Origin: Ceratotherium simum simum
Taxonomy: Eukaryota > Chordata > Mammalia > Perissodactyla > Rhinocerotidae
Direction of reading: 5' to 3'
DNA length: 64,000 nucleotides
NCBI RefSeq assembly: GCF_000283155.1
Contig: NW_004454281.1
Span: forward strand, 58,205 to 122,204
Shown here in pieces: positions 11,625 to 20,785 of the stretch. Below the pieces are notes generated by a model. That model searched no databases. It was not told where the DNA came from and worked only from the letters and a program-made list of their open reading frames with translations. The position numbers and the translations under genes are program-made. The first letter of the stretch is position 1. Every line of letters begins with the position of its first letter.

Positions 11625-12080
11625 TGTTAAAGAAAATATTACTCTGACACTTGTTAAAATGGTAAGGAAGACTTTATTCAGGACTATTTCAATAGGTGCC
11701 AAGACTATCACAACAGAGAAGAGAAATGGGGCTCAAACTCCAAATGCAGCAAAGACAGCCAGGGATTTATAGCCCAGAGCAGAGGCAGGGGGTCAGCGGA
11801 TGGAAAATTACCAAGAGGAGACACCAACGGTAGGGAGATTCTTGCTGAAGCTAAGCCAGGGTAATCAGATCTTGAGAGCACAGGATGAAAATTTGATCAG
11901 ATATCAAGGGTGATCAGATATCAAAGGTAGGGGATTCTCTCTAAACTGACTTAGTAGGATTAGGCAGGCGGAACACAGGTCCCAAGAGTAAGGCCTAGTG
12001 GAAAAAGAGGGCTCAGAGATGCCTGCCCAAAGTTTGGTCGAGTCTTTGTCAAGGGACCACCCTGGAGGAGGACCCTCCTT
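11625..12080 (-). mobile_element. Probable ERV LTR, minus strand
   Basis: Read on the minus strand, the left end finishes with TTTCTTTAACA (TG on the plus strand at 11,625, so a CA terminus). It is preceded by AATAAAG (TTTATT on plus at 11,673-11,678) and a pyrimidine-rich U5-like segment, the usual layout of a retroviral R-U5. Repeated GATCAGATATCAA words occur inside at about 11,895-11,925. No internal viral genes are present, so it would be a solo LTR. The right boundary is uncertain. Confidence 0.55.
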
Positions 12081-12599
12081 GGATCCGACCTTTCAGAGCC
12101 CCCAGGGGTCAGCATGTCCTCTCCTCCCTGCGCCTGGGCATCCCACTCATGGCACTCAGACCGGTCCTCTCGGGATGGTCACACAAGCCTCCTTTCCAGC
12201 CGTTTTTTCCATGACTCTTACCTACTTTTACATTTTGCAATACAGCCGCCCCTCCCAATTTTCAGCAGCGCTCCCTCCCACTGAAACGAGGAAAGCATGG
12301 TGCTACTTCTCCGTGACGGGAATCCCCGCTTCCTGCTCCCATAAGCCCAGGATAGTCAGCCGTCTGAATTTTTTTCTCTAGGTTTTCGTAATTTATAAAA
12401 AGTCTAACTGTGGATTCCAGGGAATGTATTCTCAAGGTTGGGATGAGACCTTGGGCCAGGTTTTCTTCTCAACGCCCACGAGGCTGAGGGCAGGGGACGG
12501 GCCCTCCCGGGGGTGGTTGATGCAGGCGCTGCCCTGCCGACCGCCGCTGCAGGAGCGCCCAGACCCTGCGAGAGGGGACCCGCTCGACAGGAGGTGCGA

Positions 12600-12710
12600 A
12601 CGAGCGCCCCCCAAGTGGAAGACAAGGAGACTGAGGCCGGAAGGTGACTAAGCTGGCTCAAGGTCACGCCGCTTGTACTGGCACAGCTCGGGGCTCAAAG
12701 ACTCCAACGC
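12600..12710 (-). mobile_element. MIR SINE remnant
   Basis: GGAGACTGAGGCCGGAAGGT followed by AGCTGGCTCAAGGTCACGCC resembles the reversed core of MIR (the usual form is a GAAACTGAGGC... CTTGCCCAAGGTCAC pattern). It is diverged and sits at the edge of the DGCR6 CpG island. Confidence 0.5.
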
Positions 12711-13135
12711 TTCCTGGGGGAGCGCCAGGCTAGGACAGCAGCGACCCCAGGCTGGGAGAGCGCCAGGCTGCCCCAGCGAGCCCTTGGCGGCTCAGGCCAG
12801 CCCTGAGAGACCGGACTAGGGGCGGCGCAGGGCGGGGCCTCGGTCCGAGCCGACTCTGCGGCCAGGGCCGGCTTCTTCAAAATCTCGCGATTTCGAGGCT
12901 GTGGCGTTACTCTTCTGAGGCCTGTGGGCGGGACGGCAGGGTGAGGGGCGGGGACAATGCGGGACCCTCCTAGGAGCCTCCACGGAGGGGCGGAGCGAGC
13001 CTCCTTCTAGATAACGGTGAAGGCGGGCCGCGCCGCGCTCAGAATTGTCGTAAAAGGGGGCGGGCCGCGCCGCGCTCAGGATGACGTATGGGGGTGCGTG
13101 TCGCTGCAGCCGGCGGCTGGCAGGGACCGGGCGCC

Positions 13136-13245
13136 ATGGAGCGCTACGCGGGCGTCTTGGAGGAGGCGGTGGACGGGGCCCAGCAGCAGGAGCGGCACTA
13201 CCAGCTGCTGTCGGCGCTGCAGAGCCTGGTCAAGGAGCTGCCCAG
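13136..13245 (+). CDS. DGCR6: DGCR6 coding exon 1
   Basis: Residues 1-36 plus two bases of Ser37. The ATG at 13,136 is in GCGCCATGG, a good Kozak context (C at -3, G at +4). An in-frame GTG/ATG-like extension back to about 13,088 lacks family similarity. Donor GTGCGC follows. Confidence 0.95.
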
Positions 13246-16200
13246 GTGCGCGGCCGCGGGGCGGGGCGAGGCGGGCGGCCGAGGCGGCCCGGTCCCGCCC
13301 GCGCTCACCGCGCCCCTCCGCCGCAGCTCCTTCCAGCAGCGGCTGTCCTACACCACGCTCAGCGACCTGGCCCTGGCGCTCCTCGACGGCACGGTGTTCG
13401 AGATCGTGCAGGGACTGCTGGAGATCCAGCACCTCACCGAGAAGAGCCTGTACAACCAGCGCCTGCGGCTGCAGAACGAGCACCGAGGTGCGCGGGGGCG
13501 GTGGGGCGGCGCGCGCTCCTCTTCCGGGAGCTCAGCCTGCCCTGGGAGCTCTCGGGCTCTGTGCAGGGCGAGGCCTTCCCTGGGTGTCGCTCGGAAGAGG
13601 TCCCTAAAATTGACCAGATCTTTGCTAGCGCTTTTTGGTGACAAATAAGTCAAGCCAGTTTTGTCAGTTGCACGGTCCCCTTTTAACATAACATCCAGAA
13701 GCTCCCTGCTCGGGCTTTCCCGTGCCCCTACTCTTTTCCAGGCAGGACGGCCCAAGGCCTCGGTGCCTGGTCAGCCCACGGGCAGATCCTGGTGGTGGTG
13801 GTCCGCGTAGTGGTTGACAGCCCCCAGCGATGGCCCTCAGTGTTGACAGCTCTGCGGCGCCCTTTAGGTCAGTTCCCTCCAGCGGCGCAGAGCTCCACAC
13901 CAGCTGCGCATCGAATTCCCACGCACCGTGCCCTGTGGCACTCTCCGGTACCTGAAAACATCCCCTCTGGAGCCACACGCTTGGCCACAGCCTCGTGGGC
14001 CTGGGCCTCTCCCAGGCGTTCCACTCGGGGGACTCCGGAGCCCCCTCCTGCAAGGTATGCAAAGCAGCTTTCCCTGCCGCATCAGATTTCCCACCTTTGT
14101 TATTTTATTTTTCCCTAACTTATTTATAAAAAAAAGTTCGAACATTTAGAAAAGTTGAAAGAATAGTATAATGAATACTCGCTATAATGCTCTCCCGCTA
14201 GATTCGATAATTAACATTTTGCTGAAGTTCTTTATATCCCGAAATATATGCAACACCAAAGGGCTTCACCGTGAGTCTTCAGCATTCCTCTAGACCAGAA
14301 TTTTCAACCGCAGTACTGTTGACATCTCTGGCCAGAGAAGTCTTCATGGTGAGACAGTGTCCTGTGAATTGTAGGATGTTTAGCAATATCTCTGGTTTCT
14401 ACCCACTAGATGACAGAGGTACCCTGCCCCAGTCGTGACAACCAAAAATGTCTCCAGACAGCCTTGGGGGTCAACATTGGCCCAGGGTTGAGAACCAGTT
14501 CTCTAGAACACGAACACTCTTGTACATAACCACAGTGGATAACCTCTTCAGAAATTAATTATTCCTGGGTATCTTTTGACCCTTCCACGGTGGAATTAAT
14601 TCACTTGTCTCAAATTGTCTTTCACTTTAGAAGGATCCAATGTACATTCATGCATTGTGGTTGGTTACTTTAGTCTCTCCACTTCTGGAAAAGTCCCCAT
14701 CCTTTATTGTGGCGTTGACTTTTTCAAGAGTCCAGGGCATTCTATATGTAGAATGTCCCCACTCTGGATTTGTCAGATTGCTTCCTCATGCTGTCATTTA
14801 ACCTGTTTCTCCACCCTCTGTGTTTCCTGTAAACTGAACAGCAGGTAGAGGCCTGATGATATGCACGTTAAATGTTTGTGGCAAAAATTCTTCCTAGTGA
14901 TGCAGAGTCCCTTCCGTATGGGGGCTGGCAATGTACATTTGCCCCAGGATTAGTGTGTTTCTATCAGGAATGGATGTTGGGTTTTCTCAGATTCTTTTTA
15001 TGCATCTGTTGAGATGATCATGTGGATTTTCAGTTACTATGGTGAATTGCTTTGCTTTTTTTGTGTGTGTGTGTGAAGATGATCAGCCCTGAGTTAACCT
15101 CCATGCCAATCTTGTTCTTTTTGCTGAGGAAGACTGGCCCTGGGCTAACATCTGTGCCCATCTTCCTCCACTTTATGTGGGACACCGCCACAGCATGGCG
15201 GGACAAGCGGTGCGAGGGTGCGCGCCCGGGATCCGAACCTGGGCCGCCAGCAGCGGAGCGTGCGCACTTACCCGCTACACCAGGGGGCCGGCCGCTGCTT
15301 TGCTTGTTTTAATTCCTGGGATAAACTGCATTCCTGGGAGGAATGCTACTTGGTCATGATGTATTATCTTTTTTCTCTATGTTGGATTGGATTTGTAAAA
15401 TCTCGTTAAGAATTTTTGCCCCTGTGTTCGTGATGGACATTGGTCTGTAGTTTTCTTTTAATATCTTTGGTTTGGCTCTCAGGGTAATGCTGGCTTCATA
15501 GAATAAGTTGGGAAGTGTTCTCTTCAGTTTTCCAGAAGAGTTTCTGTAGAATTGGTATTACTTCTTGCCTGAGTGTTTGGGTGGTGCCTTTGTAAACATT
15601 TTTATTGAGCTATAACATGCATACAAAGTACACAGCTCATTATCTTTAATACTCAAATTGTTGCACATTGGCCAATGGGAGAACTTGAGGCTGGCCGCTG
15701 TGCCCTTTTGATGTGTCCCCATCGTTCTTTGAGCACTGTCTGGCTTTCTGGTACAGGAAGGTGTTCAGGCTCATCTTTTTTTGCTCTTTCCCTGCCTCAG
15801 CCCCTCTTCTGTCAGCCCTCCACCTCCAGCTTCCCCACGCCAACAACCTCTCATCGGGCCAGACCTTCTCTTAGTGCTTTTTCCCACTCCTCCTGCCTTT
15901 GACTGAGGCTCTGCCACATGCAGGAGGTGGTGGCGGCTCACTCCCTTGCTGTTAGTAAGTAGCAGTTGCTCTCCTTTCAGTAATCTTTGTTTATCTCCAC
16001 AGAGGTTAGTAGTTCAGGGTGCTCAGAATAAACCACTCAAAATTTAAAAAAAGGCGGGGAACCAGCCAACCAGCCATTTCTCCATGGAGCCCTGGTTCCT
16101 TTTAGTGGGGAGGGTTTTTTTTTTTTCTTCCCCTGGGTAAGATTCGCCCTGAGCTAACATCTGTTGCCAGTCTTTCTCTTCTTTTTTTTCCCCTCCCCAA

Positions 16201-19079
16201 AGCCTCAGTACATAGTTGTATATTCTAGTTGTAGGTTCTTCTAGTTCTTCCACATGAGCTGCCACCATGGCATGGCCACTGACAGACAAGTGGTGTGGTT
16301 CCACGCCCGGGCACCAAACCCAGGCCACTGAAGCAGAACACCCCGAACTTTAACCACTAGGCCATCAGGGCTGGCCCGTAGTGGGGAGTTTTTGATAACT
16401 CTACTCTAGACACTTTGCTACTTGTCCTTTGGAAGATTCAGGCAGATTTTGGTGCCACCAGCCATGGGCGAGCACCCTGTGACTTTCTGCTTTTCCTTTC
16501 CTCTGACTTAGCAGGTGGTGACTGGCAGCCATTGCTCTGCTTGGTCCTTACTAAGGCCAGGCCCCTTCTGCCCAGGCAGTGGGCACAGCTCCCTTCTCAC
16601 CTCTGGTTGCTCACCCAGTGGGCTCTGGAAGTTGACCTGGGATTTATAGCAACAGTTGATAAACAGAGCGAAGGAGATGACATTTCCCTGCACTTATCTG
16701 TTTCCTCGAATCCTGCCACCACATGGTGTAAACATTAACTAGGGAGTGTCTTTCTTGTCCCTCTGTTTATGGAGATGTCTTGAAGGTGGCTCTTGGTTTC
16801 AAACTCTAAATTTAATGTGATAAATACCATAGCCGAGGTGTTTACAGAGTGTTAGGAGACAGGAGACTGGGGAAGGCTGTGAGCACCACAGGGCCTCCTG
16901 AGAAAGGCTGTGATGTAAGCTGTCTGCCTAGGAGGGAATTTTGGGTCTGTGTTCCCTTACAGCCAGGGACCCCTCCACACAGTGGACATCTAGCCACTTA
17001 CTGGTCTACGATTTTGGCTGTGTAGTGTCAAGCGTTCTGTTTTGTGATTGGTTTCTTTCCATCCCATGATACTTCTCTCCTCTGTCCAGTCCTATCACAC
17101 TGGACAGTTTCACACATGCTTGTATTTATGGTACAATTTAGTGAGGACCGTGGGAGCTTTGCTCAGTGGCCATGGTGAGCTCCTCTCAGAGCAACACAGA
17201 CTCCCCGGCACAGGGCTTCTGCTGGCTCATCTCATCCTTCGGCCTCCCAGGGTCTGTGCCCACCCTCCTCCCTCTGGGAGCTGTGGATGGTGCAGGGCGG
17301 CTCTGCCCACCCTGAGGGGCAGCACTGAGCAGGGAGCGACACCACCACCCCTGGTGGGCAGAGGCCGCACCGTGCTTGGGCACAGTGACCCCTCACCGCC
17401 TCCCTTTCCCGGCCTCTGCCTGGGTGGTCTCCTGGACATCACTGGATGTCCCATGGATGATGGGCAGGTTACACCCAGGACTGCTGGCCTATGGCCATCT
17501 GAGCCCAGAAGCCTCCAGAGCGCAATCTCCCACCTCTTTGCCCTGTCCTGCCCTGCCTCACCTCCTCTAGTGCCCTGCACCTTCCGGAGTCCCTTGGAGC
17601 CTCAATGCTGAGAAGGGCCCTGCCCTGGGTGAGGAGGGGACTGAGTGGGCTGGGGGCTGGGTGTCCCCTGGAGCTCCACCCAGCTTCCAGTGCAGGGCTT
17701 TGGGCGGGCTGGATCATCAGGTGGGGCGTTATGTCTACACCTTTGGCCTAGCTGCCCTTTAATGGGACTGCTGGGGCAGGCGCTGAGGTGGGAGGTGTTC
17801 CTGGCCCCCCTGCCTGCCCCTGCCGCCTGCTGATGGACTCTGTTCTCGTCCCCTCCCAGTGCTCAGGCAGGCGCTGCGACAGAAGCACCAGGAAGCCCAG
17901 CAGGGCTGCCAGCCCCACAACTTGCCCGTGCTCCAGGCGGCCCAGCAGCGTGAGCTGGAGGTAGGAGTGCAGGCAGGGTGGGCACCACCTGGGGTCTGCT
18001 GGCTGGGCTGTGGTGGAGGGCGTTCAGGTGGCTTGGGAGCTGCTGGCTGCCCTGGGCCTCAGCCTGGGGTGGGCTGCTGGAGGCCTGGTGAGTGCCTGCA
18101 TATGACTCTTCAATGTGGGGGGTTGGGCTGTGCCAGGCCGAGTAGAGTGTATGTGATGCTCCGTCCCCCTTCACCTGCTCCCCAAGACTGCAGCTCCTCG
18201 TGCGCTGGGCCTGTGCAGGGCAGGTGCTGAGTGGGGGCTGTTGTGCCCTGTGGCCTTGGAGGAGGTGGTAGGCCGGAGGGTGTGTTTGAGGCTTTGATGG
18301 ACAAGGGGCTGAGCCACCCTCACCGTGGCAGGCAGTAGAGCACCGGATCCGCGAGGAGCAGCGGGCGATGGACCAGAAGATCGTCCTGGAGTTGGACCGG
18401 AAGGTGGCAGACCAGCAGAGCACACTGGAGAAGGCGGGGGTCACTGGTTTCTATGTGACTACCAACCCACAGGTCAGTGCCGCAGGCCTGCCCTAGCATA
18501 GCTCAGAGGACGCTGGTCTCCCAAGGCCCGATTCCATCTGGGGTTTTATAGCTGATCTCTGGGGAGCCAGGCCTTGCAGGGGCTGGGAATTAGGCTCTAG
18601 GAAGGGTTTCTGTGCTGTGCTCAGCACAGAGGCCAGTCCCACCATCTCTGCTCACAGGAGGGTAAACTACTGCTTGCAGGGCATTGCGCACCTATCCCAG
18701 GCCCACTGCACCCTGCAGGGCCCTCGTCTGCTCCCCCTGCATATACACCTGTGTGTGCTGAGCCAGGGCAGTGCAGGCCCTGCTGTGGGCTGGAGTCCCA
18801 GCTTCTGCCCCTTTCTGGCAGGCCATGGCCGGGCTTCATTGGAAGTCAGCCCCATGGGCTCATTGCCTGGTACCCTCTAGGTCTTGATATTGGCCTCTGC
18901 CCCTTGGGAAAAGGGGACTTCTGCCTGTGGCCTTTGCCAAGGCAAAAGGGGACCAGGTGTAGCTCTGGCCTCACAGCAGCCCCTCTGCATCCCAGGAGCT
19001 GACACTGCAGATGAACCTGTTAGAACTCATCCGGAAGCTGCAGCAGAGGGGCTGCCAGGCTCGGGGGGCAGCCCTGTGA
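13136..19079 (+). CDS. DGCR6: DGCR6 (DiGeorge critical region 6 protein), spliced
   Basis: Five coding exons: 13,136-13,245, 13,327-13,487, 17,860-17,960, 18,332-18,472 and 18,996-19,079. All four introns are GT/AG and phases agree (2, 1, 0, 0), giving 198 codons. The product starts [14 protein letters not shown] and contains the DGCR6-family stretches [20 protein letters not shown] (about residues 38-57) and [20 protein letters not shown]. Residues about 85-170 are rich in E, K, Q, R and L and likely form a coiled coil. The family is related to Drosophila gonadal (gdl). Its molecular role is unsettled; human DGCR6 has been linked to neural crest development and to binding a GABA-B receptor subunit. 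No membrane segment or signal peptide is seen. The human protein, as I recall, is 220 residues; this frame ends 22 earlier at TGA. PRODH follows tail-to-tail. Confidence 0.95.
13327..13487 (+). CDS. DGCR6: DGCR6 coding exon 2
   Basis: Residues 38-90, the most conserved block ([20 protein letters not shown], then [20 protein letters not shown]). The preceding intron is only 81 bp and very GC-rich. Donor GTGCGC follows; the next intron is 4.4 kb. Confidence 0.95.
14118..14240. mobile_element. L1ME-like 3' fragment
   Basis: AAAAGTTGAAAGAATAGTAT followed by AATTAACATTTTGCTGAAGT is the pattern of old L1 3' UTRs. Short and diverged; subfamily unknown. Confidence 0.4.
14296..14508 (-). mobile_element. 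MER5-like hAT transposon remnant
   Basis: Contains GTGTCCTGTGAATTGTAGGA, TTTCTACCCACTAGATGACA and GACAACCAAAAATGTCTCCA in the order seen in non-autonomous hAT elements of the MER5 type. It ends in GGTTGAGAACCAGTT, the terminal inverted repeat region. A second copy lies at about 43,205-43,375. Confidence 0.6.
14955..15620 (-). mobile_element. LINE-1 ORF2 fragment, interrupted by an ERE
   Basis: Backward L1 ORF2 text: TGCATCTGTTGAGATGATCA, ATTCCTGGGATAAACTGC, then GACATTGGTCTGTAGTTTTC and AGGGTAATGCTGGCTTCATA. The fragment is split at about 15,055/15,300 by an ERE SINE, so the L1 is the older insertion. It is unrelated to the L1 at 2.3-3.9 kb. Confidence 0.8.
15059..15295 (-). mobile_element. 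ERE-type SINE, minus strand
   Basis: The tRNA-like head is at the right (GGCCGGCCCCCTGGTGTAGC on the minus strand) and the tail of T and TG repeats is at the left. TGCTTTGCTT occurs on both sides (about 15,048 and 15,295), the probable target-site duplication. It is inserted inside an older L1 fragment. Confidence 0.85.
16103..16388 (-). mobile_element. ERE-type SINE, minus strand, diverged
   Basis: Same architecture as the other EREs but more diverged in the tRNA-like head (right end near 16,378). Flanked by TAGTGGGGAG at 16,103-16,112 and 16,379-16,388, the target-site duplication. Confidence 0.85.
17860..17960 (+). CDS. DGCR6: DGCR6 coding exon 3
   Basis: Completes Val91 and encodes residues 92-124 ([15 protein letters not shown], then [14 protein letters not shown]). 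Acceptor CCCTCCCAG, donor GTAGGA. Confidence 0.95.
18332..18472 (+). CDS. DGCR6: DGCR6 coding exon 4
   Basis: Residues 125-171, beginning [20 protein letters not shown], the heptad-rich part of the predicted coiled coil, and ending TTNPQ. Acceptor GTGGCAG, donor GTCAGT; 47 codons in phase 0 at both ends. Confidence 0.95.
18996..19079 (+). CDS. DGCR6: DGCR6 coding exon 5 and stop
   Basis: Residues 172-198 ([20 protein letters not shown]...AAL) and TGA at 19,077-19,079. In human, as I recall, the frame continues at this point for about 22 residues; here it ends. Mouse Dgcr6 is, to my recollection, also 198 residues, so the short form may be ancestral. Confidence 0.92.
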   Translation, partial: ELTLQMNLLELIRKLQQRGCQARGAAL

Positions 19080-19565
19080 CCAGGTGGGGTCCCTGCCAGT
19101 TACCCACTGCCTGTCAGGGCTGGGAAGACTGCCCATCCTACTGCCACCAGAGCCAGCGTAAAGCTGAGTGGAGCTCCTCTTCCTGACATCTGGCCACCAC
19201 CTTCCCAGCTGCCTGCAGGAGGGCTTGCCCTCCGAGGAGAGGCCAGGTGGACCTTGACTGCACCTGCTGCCCATCTTTGTCTGGGTTTGTTTTGTCCAAA
19301 GGTAGGATGGTATGGTAAAGGGCAGAGCGGGCCCAGCCTGCCAGCTGGTGCCCCAGAGCTGGGCGAAGAGTGGGGCTGGAGGTCCTAGCACCTTCTCACT
19401 CCACTGGGCACATCCCGACCTTGGTCATGCCCTGGGCTTCATGCTTGTTCTGGTCTCGCCCCCCCCACCCCCCGCCCCTTGGCACGTGCAGCCTCCAAGT
19501 GGGAGAGGCCTGACGCCCAAGCCCTGTGTGACCCAGAGAAATAAAGACATCTCAGTATGGCCTGT
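19080..19565 (+). other. DGCR6 3' UTR with poly(A) signal
   Basis: Follows the stop codon. AATAAA lies at 19,540-19,545, with a GT-rich element just after (TGTATGTGTCTCGTGTG, about 19,561-19,577). Cleavage is expected about 15-25 bases past the signal. Confidence 0.85.
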
Positions 19566-19570
19566 ATGTG

Positions 19571-20209
19571 TCTCGTGTGAGAGCTCTGGGGCGCCTGCTG
19601 CAACCAGGGCCCAACCAGGGCCCTTGCCTGGTAGCTCTGTGCCTACAGAGGAATCGGCAGAGGATGTCCCCAACCCCCATGTCACAGAGGCCCCTCCCTG
19701 GGGCACCCCTCTCTGGGGCTCCCCCATGCAGTTGCAGGCCCAACCCCACCACCTTTCCTGCTGGGGCAAGCTCCAGGGTACTAGGACCATATCCAGTCTG
19801 CTCTGTGGGGCTGGGGGCAGCCACGGGCCTGCTCCTTTCAGAGCAGCAGGAGTGTGGTGTGGGTCACTGGGGTGGCGGCACAGAGTAGCAGGAAGGGTCT
19901 GAGGGAGGGAGAAACCCAGCGTGAGGAGGCACCAGCCTGCCCTGGGAGTGTCCTGTCTGCACTGATCTGAGCACAGGTGCCCTGCTGGGGGTTGGGGGGG
20001 CATGTCCAGCACCTATGTGGCCAGGTCTGCCATAGAGCCAGAAGGGAGGTGTTGGTGGGTCCGCCCTGTCCACAGTGGGCCTGACCCCCAGGGCACATGA
20101 TGCAGGAGAGGCAGAACCTGAAAGGGAGCTGTCTAGAGCTGTCGGAGCCACTCCCCCTTTGCTTGCTTACCCCACGTGAAGAAGAGCATTGCAGGCATCG
20201 AGTTGCAGG
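19571..20209. other. Spacer between convergent DGCR6 and PRODH
   Basis: About 640 bp of GC-rich DNA lie between the predicted 3' ends of two converging genes. No repeat or gene is recognised. Read-through of either transcript would produce antisense overlap. Confidence 0.6.
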
Positions 20210-20597
20210 CCTCAAGCTGCAGAATGTGTTTTATTGACCAGGCCAGCTTCCCCAGCCTGGCCGCTGCCCCCCTGTGGGGCTTGGGGTGTGTGGGCTGGTT
20301 CCTGGCAGCAGGAGGACCTTTGGGTGCAGGGTTGGGGGTGGGCAGAGACTGGGGCCGTGCTCACTCGTTGAGGAGCAGTCTGCGGCAGTGCCCGCAGCTC
20401 TGGCAGGTATGAGACTTGACACACACCTGCGTGCCCATGCCCTGGGCAGGGCCCGGGTGCACCGAGGCCCCACTTCCAGCGGGTCTCACAGGCTTGGGTG
20501 TAAAAAGGTGAATCCTTCTGAGGTTGGGGTTGGCGGAAGGTGCAGTGTCAGCCTGAGGGCATCTGGAGGGAGCCTGGCGGGCAGCGGCCCTCAGGCA
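20210..20597 (-). other. PRODH 3' UTR with poly(A) signal
   Basis: On the minus strand, AATAAA is at 20,235-20,230 (TTTATT on plus), about 365 bases after the PRODH stop codon. The predicted transcript end is near 20,210-20,220. Confidence 0.85.
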
Positions 20598-20785
20598 CTA
20601 GGCCGGGTGGTGGAAGAGGCCGCCCGTGCGGAGCCTCCGCATGAGCTCCTGCCACAGCAGCTGCCGCTGGCGCTGGCCGCCCATCAGGATGCCACTGTTC
20701 TCCAGGGCGCGGCGGGACAGGTAGGGCAGCACCTCCATCACAGGGCCGTACGGCACATACTTGTACACGGGGAAGCCCGCCTGGC
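20598..20785 (-). CDS. PRODH: PRODH coding exon 14 and stop
   Basis: Completes Gly539 and encodes residues 540-600, with [20 protein letters not shown] and the C-terminus [13 protein letters not shown], then TAG. Arg563/Arg564 are the conserved pair that binds the proline carboxylate in this family. Confidence 0.96.

Larger units (their letters stand above)
12830..13560 (+). promoter_or_regulatory. DGCR6 CpG-island promoter
   Basis: CpG-dense sequence spans the region just before and through DGCR6 exons 1 and 2. Visible elements are TCTCGCGA at 12,883-12,890 (the core of the TCTCGCGAGA promoter motif), a GC box GGGGGCGGG at 13,056-13,064, and a CRE-like TGACGTAT at 13,082-13,089, about 50 bp before the start codon. 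A 21-bp GC-rich block occurs twice, at 13,022-13,042 and 13,059-13,079. There is no TATA box. The transcription start is probably within about 100 bp of the ATG but cannot be fixed from sequence. Confidence 0.7.
13488..17859. other. DGCR6 intron 2 (4.4 kb), repeat-filled
   Basis: Contains an L1-like 3' fragment (about 14,118-14,240), a MER5-like transposon remnant (14,296-14,508), antisense L1 ORF2 sequence (about 14,955-15,620) interrupted by one ERE, and a second ERE (16,103-16,388). The stretch 16,400-17,850 is GC-moderate unique sequence in which I see no gene. No cryptic exon is supported. Confidence 0.7.

Noticed and set aside
13017..13641. Long plus-strand frames in the other two phases over DGCR6 exons 1-2
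   Set aside because: Shadows of the CpG-rich coding exons; they are rich in R, A, P and G and lack family similarity.
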